The notes beneath the pieces are model-generated. The model saw only the letters and a list, made by a program, of their open reading frames with translations, did not search any database and was not told the origin of the DNA. 64,000 nucleotides of DNA from Vigna angularis (lineage: Eukaryota; Streptophyta; Magnoliopsida; Fabales; Fabaceae), in NCBI RefSeq assembly GCF_016808095.1, contig NC_068976.1:34404371-34468370 (forward strand). The letters run 5' to 3'. Position numbers and translations under genes: made by a program. Numbering within the stretch: position 1 is the stretch's first letter; every line of letters begins with the position of its first letter. Below are positions 47,373-59,599 of the stretch, one piece after another.

Positions 47373-48540
47373 AAAACTCTCAAATAAATTATTTTAAAAT
47401 ATTTATAAGATAAAATATTAATCAAACTATCTTATAAATTGCATAAATAAATTAATAACACTTTAAATTGATTTATTCTTCATAAAAAAGTATAATATAC
47501 GATGAGCTTTTGCTCAGGTAGCCACGTCGCTTAAGAAATAAAAAATAATTATAAATTTTGAGTTTGTAAGTTTTTTTTTATTCACTTATATAAATACTTT
47601 CTATTATTTTAAAATAAATAAAGATGTAGTTTTTCTTTTTTACTTCTATTTATCTCTCCTCCTTCATTATTTATCTTTATCTTTTATTTGTATTAAATAT
47701 TATTATAAAAGAACTTTAATTTTAGAAGAAATAACATGACAGGTGGTTTCCTGTTGAGTTTCTAGATTTCAACCAATCAGATTATTTTGAACAAATCTAC
47801 CACTCAAGATATATTAGGTGACACTCATTTTCTTAAATTTAAGAAAAGTCTTTTTTTCCAAAGTGTTTCTTTAAAGCATAAATACTAATTTTTAAGTAAA
47901 GCAAAATCAATTTCAAGCATAATTTATTTTAGACATTATTAACCGAAATAAATAATTATAAAAATATAAATTTGTGTTCTAAAATAAAACTTTGCACTAA
48001 TTTTTTTTTTTAAAAACATATGACATCATGAAGTGACAAAACTACTGCAAAAATAAAAGAAAATGGTTTAGAAAATTCTGGTAAGAAATTTCTATTGAAA
48101 ATGTTTCAGTTTTTTATTTATTTGAAAAGTAATATAAGAAAAAGTAATTTACGTTTTACATGTTTTTGAAAAGTAAAAGTTGAAAAACTATTTTGTTTTA
48201 TTTTTTAATGTTTAAAATAAATGTGGGCATAATTTGTTTGTTAGAAATATTGAAAGCAACCTCTTAAAATAATTATTATTTATTTATTTTCTTTTAAATT
48301 GTTTAAATGTTTAAGCCAGGACACCAAGATCATCTACAAAGGTTTTTCTAGTAAATAAAAAGAGAAACTAATACATCATAAATGAAGTAGCAAATGTTGT
48401 TCATATGATAAAAAAAATCTAAAATAAAATAGTAAATATCAGTTTTAAAAATTTCTAGAAAATATTATATTTTCTTTCTTTTACATTAATTAAACAAATT
48501 CATCAAGTTCAATATAAGAAAACCTAAAATAGAGTTCCCA
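46961..48540. other. AT-rich intergenic DNA with a relic of the foldback MITE
   Basis: At about 47575-47745 the loop-type repeat and the ATAACATGACAGGTGG end recur (compare 46770-46790). An (AT)n run lies at about 47346-47371. No gene seen. TATAAG at 48513 could serve the J-domain gene. Confidence 0.5.
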
Positions 48541-48627
48541 TCGTCATCTTCCAGCTACAGAGTGTCTAACTTCACTGTGTGAGCCTTTCAACACCTCACC
48601 TGTACTCATCCTCCGCTCCGTTTCAGA

Positions 48628-49638
48628 ATGAACAACGCAACACGCAACGAAGCGGAACGCCTCATTGGGATCGCGGAGAAGCTTCTCCAGAACCGTGATT
48701 TGATGGGTTCGCGCGAGTTCGCCCTCCTTGCGCAGGAAACTGAACCTCTTCTCGAAGGCTCTGACCAGATCCTCGCCATCGTCGACGTGCTCCTCGCCGC
48801 CGACAAGCGCGTCAACAACCACCCAGACTGGTATGCCATCCTTCAGGTCGATCGGCGGTCCGACGACCTTGATGTCATAAAGAAACAGTACCGCCGCCTT
48901 GCGCTCCTCCTCCACCCCGATAAGTCTCGTTTCGCCTACGCTGACCACGCCTTCAAGCTCGTCGCCGACGCGTGGGCTCTATTTTCCGATCCCGTGAAGA
49001 AGTCTGTGTACGACAAAGAGCTCTCATTCTTCTCCCGCGTCGATTTGTCAGTTCCCGGATGGGTCCAGCAGGAAAAGCTCTCAGTCCGCAGGCCTGGGCC
49101 TGGGCCTGAACCCGGACCAAACACCCGCAACAGTGCCTCTGCCCGCGATCAGATTCACGCTGATGAAAATTCCCGCAGGAGAAACTCAACTTTCTGGACC
49201 GCGTGTCCCTACTGTTACCGTTTGTATGAATACCCTAGGATTTACGAGGGTAATTGTCTACGGTGCCAGAATTGCGATAGATCCTTTCACGGCGTGGCGG
49301 TTCCGAAGCTGCCGCCGCTGGTCCCCGGCCAGGACGCGTATTATTGCTGCTGGGGCTTCTTCCCCATGGGGTTTGTAATGGGTAACTTCGGTTCACCGGA
49401 GAAAGAGGCGGCGGTGGAAGTGCCAGTACCGCAGCCCCCTCCTCCTCCGCCTCCGCCCGCGTCTCAACCGGCTTCTTCTCTGCCGAATTGGATGCCCGTG
49501 CCGGCAGATAACGGTGCGCAGGTGACGCCGGTGCCGGCGAGGGTGACTAGGTCTGCGACGACGGTGGCTGCGAGAGCGATGAACGGGACTGGGCCGAAGA
49601 AGAGGGGGAGGCCGAGGAAGTATCCATTGCAGTCATGA
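48628..49638 (+). CDS. J-domain (DnaJ/HSP40-like) protein with Cys cluster and AT-hook
   Basis: 336 residues, no intron, complete. Residues ~1-65 are a helical N-terminal region usual in this plant DNAJC group. The J domain is at ~68-130 with HPD at 96-98, the motif that stimulates Hsp70 ATPase. A Cys pair (C193, C196) and a CxxCxxC (C210, C213, C216) resemble the zinc-binding block of these proteins. Residues 266-278 are almost all Pro. The C-terminus has KKRGRPRKYP (324-333), an AT-hook that would bind the DNA minor groove. There is no signal peptide, so a nuclear co-chaperone is likely; that is inference. The start is the first ATG after a leader with stops. Codons are GC-rich, unlike the surrounding AT-rich DNA. 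A TATAAG at 48513 is a possible TATA box. Confidence 0.93.
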   Translation: MNNATRNEAERLIGIAEKLLQNRDLMGSREFALLAQETEPLLEGSDQILAIVDVLLAADKRVNNHPDWYAILQVDRRSDDLDVIKKQYRRLALLLHPDKSRFAYADHAFKLVADAWALFSDPVKKSVYDKELSFFSRVDLSVPGWVQQEKLSVRRPGPGPEPGPNTRNSASARDQIHADENSRRRNSTFWTACPYCYRLYEYPRIYEGNCLRCQNCDRSFHGVAVPKLPPLVPGQDAYYCCWGFFPMGFVMGNFGSPEKEAAVEVPVPQPPPPPPPPASQPASSLPNWMPVPADNGAQVTPVPARVTRSATTVAARAMNGTGPKKRGRPRKYPLQS

Positions 49639-51244
49639 GAAGTGAATGTGAATGAAGATTTGTAGGTACTCTGTTATTTAGCTGTTTTTTTTGTCTGTAG
49701 ATATGGTTAACTGGTTTTTATCTCTTGAATTGGGGTATTTTCTTTGTCTCTGTAGTTTTTGCTATAGGGTTTATTGTTGTATGCCTTGTTGAGAAGTAGA
49801 ACAATGTGGCCGGTTATCTTTTGTTGAAAGTAGATTCAGAAGGCCTTAAGGCCCTTAACTTCATTCAGTTGTTTTGAAGAGAATTGAAAATATTTTGTTC
49901 TCCTAACTGGGGGAAAGCTTACACCTTCAATGCCATGGACATGGTTTTGAATTGTGGTGGTTGTTGTTGTGGTTATATTGCGAGTTCTTATGAATGAACT
50001 GATGTGATCGTAGTTGAGGTTTTGTTGCAGAGCTTTATAGCACTGTTAGTGGGTGTTCAATGTAGTATAGAGTAAGGAATGCTCTTGGTAACTGGTAATC
50101 AGAACATGCACATTCTTGATGACTTGTTTATGTTCAAATTCTTAACTTGAAATGTGTTGTTTACTGGGGGGAGGGTGACACAGTTGTATAGTTGTGACTT
50201 GGTGACTAGTTCTAGTTAATCATGGATTCAAATGGTAAGGAACCTTCTCATACTGGGGTACCCTGTTTTTTCTTAATCTGAGATGGGTGGAAAATTCTAC
50301 TATCTATCACACACTGATGCTTAAATACCATTTTGATAGTTAATTTTGGATGGATGATTTGAATTGATGAATGTTGCATGCATGTGTGTTTGAAGTAATC
50401 ACAGTGATTTTAACTTTACATTGAATATGTGTGTGGAGGCATGTGAATTGATCCTGCGTGCCAACCACCAGATAAACAGTGCTGAGAATGCTCTGAAAAG
50501 TTCAAAAGAGAATGAATATCCCTTAATAAGGAGGGGGTACTTTGCCATTTATAGATTCTCTCTGGGGTACTTTGCCACCAAAGAGAGTTTTTTTAAATAA
50601 TATTCTAATTCAAATGAGTTAACAAAATTATATAAATTCAAATACATAAGTTTATATAAATATCTAATTCTTTAATAATGACATCATTATCTTTGTCATC
50701 ATCTTATCCAACTCTTTCTCTGATTAATATTGTGCATTTTGATTATTTCTAAATGTTATGTTATTAAGAATATCTAATAACAAATCTCTTCAACTCTAGA
50801 GTTCTATCACCTAACATGTCCCACCATTCTCTATGATTTAACTATTTTCTGCACTTTTTTACATCTGTCATTCTAAAAAGTCCTCTACCATAATGAAATT
50901 AAATAATTTGTAAATTTCTTCTTTCTGCCATATTTGTTACTAATCTTTCTGTGCACATATATAATCCTTCTTTCACCTCTCCACCATCGTCACATCTAAA
51001 GTTAGGTTCATAGTGGAAATGGTGTTCAGAAGATGATTTTTTCATCGAGCATTAATTATTCTCCAAACCTGTTTATAACTATATATAATTATCAAACCAA
51101 TTATGCTATATCAGAAATAATTTCACACATAATAAATAATTAAACTTTGAATGAGTAAAAGTTTGAAAATTTACCTTTTTTTAATATTGTTAAACTTGGA
51201 TCTAATCTTATCTTTTGTACAATCCATCTCTTAATAAATGAAAC
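49639..51244. other. 3' region of the J-domain gene and intergenic DNA
   Basis: The first few hundred bases are T/G-rich, as in a plant 3' UTR. No further gene or clear repeat is seen to about 51240. Confidence 0.5.
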
Positions 51245-51865
51245 TTATTGCATTAATCTTAAGACCATCATAAGAGGGACAACAACTTTCGGACATATGG
51301 AGACATTCTTCCAAAACTGGCTATCTAATACCACATGTTCTACTTTCCTCTCATCTTGTGAAGTGTCAAACTTGCTTGTCTTCCACTCCTCAAAGCTAAA
51401 CATGGTCAACAATGATGCCTTCAATTCATGAAGACAAGCAAGAGTTAAATAAATCGTGGCAAATCTATTCACACTCGTTCTTATCAAGTATGTACCTTTA
51501 GTGAACTTTTTCAACGAAGAAATCAACATTGATATTCTACAACTGTAAGTGGTAATCTTTCTTCCCTTCTTAATTATCAATTGATGGATCTTTAAACTTT
51601 TTTCAAAATCTTCAAATATCAAATCAATGCAATGTGTTGTTCATGAAGTCCAAAACAATTTTTTCCCTTTTTCACATCAACAACTCTCCACTTGCCTTGA
51701 AATTTGCAGCATTATCAATAACAACTTGAACAACATTTTCTTCTCCAGACAACATCATCTAACATTTTGAAAACTTTTTCAATTGTTTTTTATATGTCTG
51801 AAGTGTGAAGTGAATAAAGAAAAATTGTCCCTTTAGGACTATTCACCAAGAAATTGCAAATAGAA
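51245..51865 (-). pseudogene. hAT transposase fragment (DUF659 region)
   Basis: Read on the minus strand from about 51865: LVNSPKGTIFLYSLHTSD, KVFKMLDDVV, then VVQVVIDNAANFKASGELL, then (51622-51245) SLKIHQLIIKKGR, RTSVNRFATIYLTLACLHEL and FWKNVSICPKVVVPLM. This order matches the DUF659 and following region of plant hAT transposases. It is broken by frame changes. The BED zinc finger and the C-terminal dimerisation domain are absent. It starts abruptly next to the scrambled sirevirus fragment at 51869. Confidence 0.75.
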
Positions 51866-51868
51866 CGT

Positions 51869-52140
51869 TTAAGGAATCTTGATGAACGCCGAGACTACTC
51901 CATCTACAGGATTGGAGGAACAAAGAAGGATGATTGTCGGAACAATCAGTATCATTATAGAGTCGTGCAGCGGAATGAAATATAGATGGCGGAAAGCGTG
52001 TTTGCTCAAACTCGTATTAAGATGATCATCTTTTTGCGAAATGATTTTCCTCAGTCTCCATTTATCAATGAAGTTGGTCTGAGCCTCTTCCTCACTTATC
52101 CAACCACTCAAATCAGGATCGTGATATAAATTCTTTTGAG
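51869..52140. pseudogene. Scrambled fragment of sirevirus third ORF
   Basis: On the minus strand, 52111-52030 reads LSGWISEEEAQTNFIDKW, the N-terminal part of the third ORF. On the plus strand, about 51869-51935 reads RNLDERRDYSIYRIGG, the later part of the same ORF (compare RNLDEPRDYSIYRTRG at about 16680-16620, minus). So two pieces of one ORF lie head to head. The first piece is uninterrupted where the 17042-19719 solo LTR sits in the full copy. Confidence 0.75.
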
Positions 52141-53446
52141 TATACTCAAAAGAACTCTCAACAGTTATTTTTGAGTGAATCTATTGTAATATTATAATAA
52201 TTACATAAGAATGTACTTAAGATTATATAACAAACAATATACTATTTATGTTGTAATACTATATTATCTTATTTTTCTTAATTAAGATTAGATAAATGAT
52301 TAAAAAAAATAAAAAAATTAGTTAATGAAATGTTAATTGACATGTATCGAGGAGTTCAATAAAGAAAAAGCTCGTTAGGTATAACAAACAACAAAATACA
52401 TTTTCGCTTTCTTATTTTCTTATTTTGTTTTTTCATCTTTCTTTCCATGTACGTGTATCAAAAGACCTTCAAAGAGAGGAAAAATGTAGGTTTCAAAATA
52501 ACTTTTCAAACCTAGACTTTTTCCACTATTATTATTTTATCTAATATATACGCTTAAAGTTCATGTGTATCTTTGTATATAATAAAAAGTAAATAATATA
52601 ATTAAAAATTAAACATTATGATAGTTAATATAATAAAAATATTAGTAAAAATTATATTGGAAAATAAATTAAAATAAAAAGACGGGTTAAAAGAAATCTT
52701 TACTGTTAATGATTAGATAGTTTTTTTTTTAAAATAATATAACAAACTAATATTCACATAAAATGAGTAACATAATATATATAATATATAATTAGAAAAG
52801 TAATCACAAAATAATTTTCGTGTAATATAAATAGGTATAACATGTATTTTTACTAATTTAATTACGAAGGAACTGTCTTTATTTATTTAGTTTTTATTAT
52901 ATATAAAATAATAAATAATAAATATTGAATAAATTATTTTTTAATATAAATTAGTAATTATAAAAAAAGTTATGGAGAAAAAGAAGATTATTTGATGGAA
53001 ATAATCTCCTTTCTCGTACCAACCAAACATTTCCTGTTTTATAGAAAATATAATCGAGAATATAATTTCTAGTAATAAACATTAAAAAGGTTATACAAAG
53101 AATATAAAATATTTACAGTAAAGAATGAGCGACAAAAATGGAATAGAGAGAGAACAAGAGTGCAGGAATAAGGGAGACAATTAGTCAATCAATCACTTAT
53201 GACACCAAAAGCAATATACTGATTTGAAAGTAGTTACACTCTCAAAAACAATTCCTCAATTCCTTCAACTATAACGCACCTATGCACAAGAAACAATTTC
53301 CAAATTCCAAACCAAATATTCAATATTAGATCTTCAAAACAACTAAAAAATATTGAGAAACCAAAACCACCGCTCATTATGCGACAAAACCAACAAATCA
53401 AACCACCTTTAAACCCATCCTCTCTCTCCGCTCAGCTCCACCCCCA
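52141..53446. other. AT-rich intergenic DNA and 3' region of the PB1 gene
   Basis: No gene is seen. The last ~300 bp before 53447 are C/A-rich on the plus strand, consistent with a 3' UTR for the minus-strand gene. Confidence 0.5.
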
Positions 53447-54562
53447 TCACCACCGCGCTCCTCCCTGTCCCGCAGAATATCCACGCTCCGCCGCCACGCC
53501 AACTGAACTAGGCGCCGGAACCAGATAAACCGGTTGCCCAACCGGTCCAGTCACGGGCCGAACCGCTTGGAAGATTCCAGAAGGCGTCTGAATGAGATAA
53601 ATCTCACTCCCGGTCGAAGGAACCGCCAGCGAATAGCCCATATTATTCCTCTCCTGCAAAAACGACACCGTTCCAGAATGAAAACCTTGCGCCTGCATTT
53701 GTCCTTGCGTAACTAACGGCGTCACATTCTCCGTCTTCTTTTGAGAGAAACCGTCCGCGCCGTTAACCCTACCGTTATTATCTTCCTCTATTTTCATCTT
53801 CCGTTGCAGGAGTTGCTGCTCAGTATTGTGACCAATCTGCAACCTCCGAATCTCGGACTCGGGCGCGCGTTCCGTTTCGGTTTCGGCATCTCTGAACGCT
53901 GGACGATCCTCGGAGATGCATTCCGTTTCCGGCGAAGGATTCTTCGTAGGAGCATTGGCAGCCGCCGACGGCTGCTTATCCAATCCGAAGAGAAAATCTG
54001 GATTTGGCGCTGCCGTTTGCGGCGGCGAAGAACCTTCGACAAGCGGAACCTGAACGGAATTCAGAGCGTCGACGAACCACTGCCGCTCGGGTTTGGGATC
54101 GGTGAGTGCGAAATTGATGTTGCTGTTGTTGCTATTATTGTTGTGGAGCGAGAACAGAAAGAGGCGGAGGCGTGCGGGTCTGGGCGAGGTGCGGCAGAGG
54201 CGATCGTACTCGAGCATCATATGGTGGAGGTCTTCGTCGTTGGTGACGGAGATTAGAGCGTCGAGGTCCTCGCCGGGGAGCTGGTACTTGAAGAAGGTAT
54301 CATTGGCGGGGGCGTTGGCGAGGGAGGAGAGTTTGGTGAGGAGGGCGGGGAGCTTGATGTGGCGGTCTACGGCGAGGATCTTGGTGTCGCCGGCGACGTA
54401 GGTAAGGTGGTTGTCGTGGGGGCGAGGCTGGATTCGGCCGCCGTAGCTGCACATGAGCTTGACCTTGGAATGGAGGGAGGGCGGGGGCTCGTCGAAGGAG
54501 TGGTGGTGGTGGTTGTCGGCGTCGGGGTCGCGGGAGCGGGGGGAGGAGTCGCGGGAATCCAT
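53447..54562 (-). CDS. PB1-domain protein
   Basis: 371 residues, no intron, complete. A PB1 domain spans ~34-137. It starts KVKLMCSYGGRIQPRP, then YVAGDTKILAVDR. The acidic OPCA-type stretch is GEDLDALISVTNDEDL (97-112). It ends RLRLFLF. PB1 domains pair with each other through acidic and basic faces; here both the Lys near residue 36 and the acidic stretch exist, so it may pair either way. The rest is low-complexity: His run 18-21, Asn-rich 141-150, then a disordered region with QAVRPVTGPVGQPVYLVP near the C-terminus, which recurs in plant PB1 proteins of unknown function. The start ATG follows a TC-rich leader in gene sense. Codons are GC-rich. The cellular role is not known to me. Confidence 0.92.
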   Translation of the reverse strand: MDSRDSSPRSRDPDADNHHHHSFDEPPPSLHSKVKLMCSYGGRIQPRPHDNHLTYVAGDTKILAVDRHIKLPALLTKLSSLANAPANDTFFKYQLPGEDLDALISVTNDEDLHHMMLEYDRLCRTSPRPARLRLFLFSLHNNNSNNSNINFALTDPKPERQWFVDALNSVQVPLVEGSSPPQTAAPNPDFLFGLDKQPSAAANAPTKNPSPETECISEDRPAFRDAETETERAPESEIRRLQIGHNTEQQLLQRKMKIEEDNNGRVNGADGFSQKKTENVTPLVTQGQMQAQGFHSGTVSFLQERNNMGYSLAVPSTGSEIYLIQTPSGIFQAVRPVTGPVGQPVYLVPAPSSVGVAAERGYSAGQGGARW

Positions 54563-56506
54563 GGTGCTAGGGTTTGGGAATTGGGAGGGAACGGGGAATT
54601 GAATTTGGAGAGTGGGAGTGGTTGGTGTGTGAGTGTCTTTTGTTGAGAAAGAGAGTAATGGAAAACGGCGTGACGATAAAAAAGGAGAAGAGAAGAGTAT
54701 GAGTTTTATGGCATAGATGGAGATGGTGGTGGGGTAGCCTACGAGGACCCAATTACTCTCACTTTCTGATCATTACATGCCCATTCATAAGGTACGTCTA
54801 ATGTTTTTCTTTTTCTATATTTCTATTTTTAATTGATAATATTACTTTTTTTATATCTTATTCTTAATCACTTACTAATTAAAAATTTAAATATACGAAA
54901 CTTTATATTAAAATTTTATAAAACCGTGTGTACACCTACTGAAAATACATTCGTCCACGCGTGTCCTTTTTAATGAAAATCATAAAGTATAAATCTGACT
55001 AAAAGCCAAGTCTACTAAAATTTATATTAAAGTTAATTATTTGATATGGATATATGATTTTTTACACTGAATTTTCAATTTTTTAATATAATATTTAGAA
55101 ACTTAATATATTTATGATTGAACACAAATAGGTTATTTTACACGATTATATATGACAGCATTAGTAAGTTAGCTAATTATATAAAAATATAAAATAAGTA
55201 TATATGTTTTAATTAAATTCTATACGGATGCCTTTCTATGGTTCTCTTATTGTACAATTTAATTAGAATGTGTATAATTTAATGACTAAAAAATAGAAAA
55301 TTTTAATTGCAGAATTAATTCGTTTTATCTAGACGCGGTAAAATGATTAAAAAATATATTTTCTTTATTAAGTTACAGAATAGCTTTATTTTAAAGATTT
55401 AAATGGTTGAGACTCTTATGTCTTATGCCAGTTAATTTGTTGATGGCATTTGAGAAAATAACAAAATATATATTAGGGCTTCCCGCGATTCTAAAAGTTG
55501 ACAGAAGTTGAAACAATGATACCATTGTAGAAATTAAATATTCTCATTGAATATTTACATTTCAATGAGTTTTAATTAATTATTTAGTTAATAATACTTA
55601 TTCACTTTAATCACACGCTCTTATTACACGTATATGATATGATACTCGGATAATCAATTAACTACCATTGTAAGATAAATGGAAAAGAAAGTAGCGAAAA
55701 AAGTGTATTATTTAACAAATTATTATATCGAATATGAATATTTTGTTATATGTTCATTCAACTATAAATTATTATGTAAAACAAAATTGTTATTTTCATA
55801 AATAAATATTTTCGAATTATATTCGAGATAATTCTTTTGGGATAAATATTATAATTATTTAATATTGCATATTATAAAATGAATTTCCTTCTATCCAAGG
55901 ACGGATACTCCAAGCTCCCGGACGCCCTTTCCAATTTGATTTTTTCAATATATTGCATAGTAGATTATTATTTTTATTTAAGGGTTTAAGTATATAAAGA
56001 ATATCTCTGTTATTTATTTTTCAATAAATATTATATCTTTATGGTGGAGATTATTATACTTTTTTTTTCTCTAAAATAATATTGAAGAAACATTAGTTGT
56101 TTCTCCGATAATTTTAAGTAAATTTTATTTTAAAAATTATAAATAATTATAATTTACAATCAAATTATCCCAGAGTTAAAATTATTTATTAAATTTCGAC
56201 ATGTTTCCAATTAAGTCCGGGGTCAACACCCACATATTTCATATGAATAATAGAAAAATAGATTGCATATTGAAAATGTAATATATTTTTGGCTTTTAAA
56301 TTTACATTCTTTGTCACCATATATATAGCGTCTTTCATTTCATTTTCTTTTCTTCCGTTATTTGAAAATAAACTATTTTTAAAGGTTTGTTGACTGTTTT
56401 TATCTCTGATATATAATTTGATGTAATGTGATTTATTCAAATTTAATTGATATTTAGAATCTAATTAGTATAAAAACTGTTAACAAAATTACATTTTTTA
56501 TTTATT
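54563..56506. other. Upstream region of the PB1 gene and AT-rich intergenic DNA
   Basis: 54563-54760 is pyrimidine-rich in gene sense, as in a 5' UTR/promoter. The rest is AT-rich without a recognised gene or repeat. Confidence 0.5.
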
Positions 56507-56511
56507 TTAAT

Positions 56512-58877
56512 TCTGACATCCCAAAATATACGACATGCATATATAATAAAGACATCATCAAGTTATAATATTGAAAAACGGTTAGAGACATATAACAAAA
56601 TATTGGGATTACAGTCATCCTTACGATACAAGGGAGTTAAATCTGGAAGTACTAGAGTCCTCCAACCAAGGATTCTACATATTAAGGTTTTTCAAAACAC
56701 ATAAGAAAATCCTAATGAAACTAGGATTCAGCGTCATCTTCCTCCAACGCCTGCTCTAGGGCACCTTCTTGACATCTGCTCCCATCCAAGTGGATGATCA
56801 TCGCAAGAAGAAACACACCAACATAACAGGAACACAAACAAGCAAGGGTGAGCTAATTGTATAAAAAGCATACAATATAACAATATGTGCATGCAAGATA
56901 AACACGCATCCTAACATGTGATATTCTAGACTTGACTCGTCCGGACTTTAGAATGATAGTCGAGTTATGGTGGGTCTTGCACTCATGGTGGCTTATGATA
57001 CTTGGGTTCTCCACCCTACCACACTCACGAGGTTAGCCTGTTTCGGGCCTTGAGGCGTACTGGAAGCCCCTAAGACTAAGACCTCCTGCTACTCCTCACC
57101 ACATGATTCAATCCTCTCTACGTGAGAAGAAAGACCATTGGAGTTTCAGGATGACCCCCAAAACTGAGCTCCTACATTCATTCTAAACATACTTGAATCT
57201 CAATAAGAGAATTCACTATGGATCACAACATGAGGCACCACCATGTAACCTCCTGTGAGGTCCATGGAATTACGTCCATCAAACATACTTTGAAAATCAC
57301 ATACTTTCACTTTTACATTGCATACAACCATAGATATAATACTAATTATACTTCAAAAGACCACAAACAACTTAATAAGTCATCAAAAATCACATGAAAC
57401 CATTCAATGTACATTAACAAACAATAACAGTCCAAGAAGTCCCACTAAACAACACAAAACCCCTTAAACTCATACTTAGACAAGGAAAATAACTTTGAAA
57501 CCATCACCAACAGTTTCGGAAAGGCCCAAAACCTCTAAGACAACCTAGAGAACGTCCAAAAATGATATTCGGAGCCCCGAAAACCACCCAAAATTGTCCT
57601 GGATGATTTTCCGACGACAATAATCGATTATCATGTGATAATTGATTATTTGCAAGAGCTTTGAAGAGGATACAACTCTCTGACTAGAATAATCGATTAT
57701 CAAGTGAGATAATCGATTATTCTTATCAGTTTTTGACAACAATGTGATTTTTCTAGTTTTGGTGCATCTTAGACATATCCAAATGAACAATTTAAAATCG
57801 GTAACACTAATATTGATATGAAACATGTTTATAGATGAAAGTAAAGTATTACATTGGTCATTTGGATAGGAATTAGATGTACTAAACCAACTCAATTTCT
57901 ACTCCAAAACATCAAACTTAATAACCAGAGGATCTCAAACCCAATTCTAACACTTTGTACCTATTCTGACCAACTTGGTGACTCAAACAAGTCACAATCC
58001 ACTTGCTAAGACTGTCCCAATAGCCCAATTATACCCATAACCCCTAACTCTCAAATTCACTACCTCACTTCCTCGAAAAGGACCTAAAACACTACCGAAT
58101 CACCAAGTTTTTTACCTAGCTAAAGTACAACAAATTTCACACTCCAAATCACTTCTAACATGATCCAATACAGTAATTAAGTTCATCAAACTCACTATAA
58201 AGAAATCAATCACAGTTCCATCAATTACACCATTCAATTCAAACCATCCTATATACTTCAAATCCAAAGTACCGTACAAAACCGCACGACAGTCCAAAAT
58301 TCAACATGCATTCATTTACAAAGCAGATTCAACAAATAAATTCAAAGAAAAATAATTAGCTCCCCTTACCTTGGTGGTTATAAGCACAACACTTTATAAG
58401 AAGCCCCAAAACAGTAATCCTCGCACAGAAACAAGTTCAACAAGACCTACAAACCACCAAATTGGGATAGAGTACAACTCTTAGAGCTAGAATGAACAAG
58501 GAAACTAAAGGGAAAAGCTACCAGCTGCATGAAACCAGTAAAGTGGCATGCCCTAGATTCAAAGACAGTGGAGGAGAAGGGGAAAATGACTTACCAGTCG
58601 GAATGAAGAAAACGTTCGGTAGAAATGGAGCCCTCTACGCCGCGGATGCTTGGACAACACCTAAATCAAAATCCTACGGTTCAGTGAGCTGGAAATGTAG
58701 AGAGAAGGCAGAGCAAGGTTAAGGAAAATAAGAGTTCTAGAGAGAGAAGGAAAAGTTGACTAATGAACTTAGATTTTAAAAGGTCCCTTCTAAGGTCATG
58801 GTGTCCTTAATTTTTTTTTACGGACCTGACTGGCTCAACATAAGGCCCAATAGCCCTACATTTTTCAGACCCTTACA
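56512..58877 (-). mobile_element. Solo LTR, gypsy-type, 2366 bp, target duplication TTAAT
   Basis: On the minus strand it begins TGTAAGGGTCTG and ends GGGATGTCAGA, apparently mutated from ...GTCACA. TTAAT lies directly on both sides (56507-56511 and 58878-58882). It is the sister of the plus-strand LTR at 42311-44847. It contains AATCGATTAT-type palindromes at about 57617-57725. The ORFs at 57545-57895 and 58492-58722 fall inside the LTR and are not taken as genes. Confidence 0.88.
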
Positions 58878-58882
58878 TTAAT

Positions 58883-59599
58883 TCACTTAGGTTTGATAAT
58901 ATCCGAGTTTGATTTTTAGATAAATTTTACATAAATAAATAATAGAAATTTTATAATTAAAGTACTTTTGTCCACATGTCATTTCTTTTATAATTCTGGT
59001 TTCCTATAACTTACATTCTCTTAATTTTATCTAAACTTAGACAGTAATTAAGACTATGTGGTATTACGAGAGTAAGTAAGACTATGTGGTATTACGAGAG
59101 TAATTAAGACTATGTGGTATTACCACATTACACTGTTGAGGAAAGAACTCGACGAAGAACAAAGTAGACTATAAAAATTATGTTCTTGGTAAGTTGTTGA
59201 ATTCATACTAAAGATTTTTCTTTTATTTTTTATTTCTATTCGGGTGTCTGGTAAAAGGATGATATAGATGTATGGTTGACAGTTGGATTCTTACTTGGAG
59301 TTCTCTTAGATTTTTAAAAGTGTCGAAGAAATATTTTTGCTTATATTATCTTTAAGTAAGGAGAGCAAATATTACCTTTTAAATAAATAAAAAATTGTTT
59401 AGAAGTGTTCACAATGTGATTGTGAAATTGTGTGTACATGAAATAAGAGATTGCATATATGATTTTTGAGATAATGGGAATTGCATATGATATTAAAAAT
59501 GAATTGGGTGATTACTAACCACACAAATGTATTTTGGATAATTTCATTATATGTTTATTAATCGTGTGGTTGTTTTCTCTCTAAATCTAAAAGTGTTAC
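58883..59599. other. Intergenic, no gene seen
   Basis: AT-rich apart from the 28-bp tandem repeat listed separately. Confidence 0.45.
59043..59126 (+). repeat. 28-bp tandem repeat, about three copies
   Basis: Units start at 59043, 59071 and 59099 with AGTAATTAAGACTATGTGG or AGTAAGTAAGACTATGTGG. The third copy ends in TACCACAT. Confidence 0.92.

Noticed and set aside
48544..48948. 134-residue minus-strand frame overlapping the J-domain gene start
   Set aside because: Antisense shadow; the plus strand encodes a clear J domain.
53741..54646. Long frames on the plus strand opposite the PB1 gene
   Set aside because: Antisense shadows of a GC-rich coding sequence; low-complexity Val/Gly or Arg/Leu content.
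58492..58722. 76-residue frame, plus strand
   Set aside because: Within the minus-strand solo LTR; the corresponding part of the sister LTR is not open.
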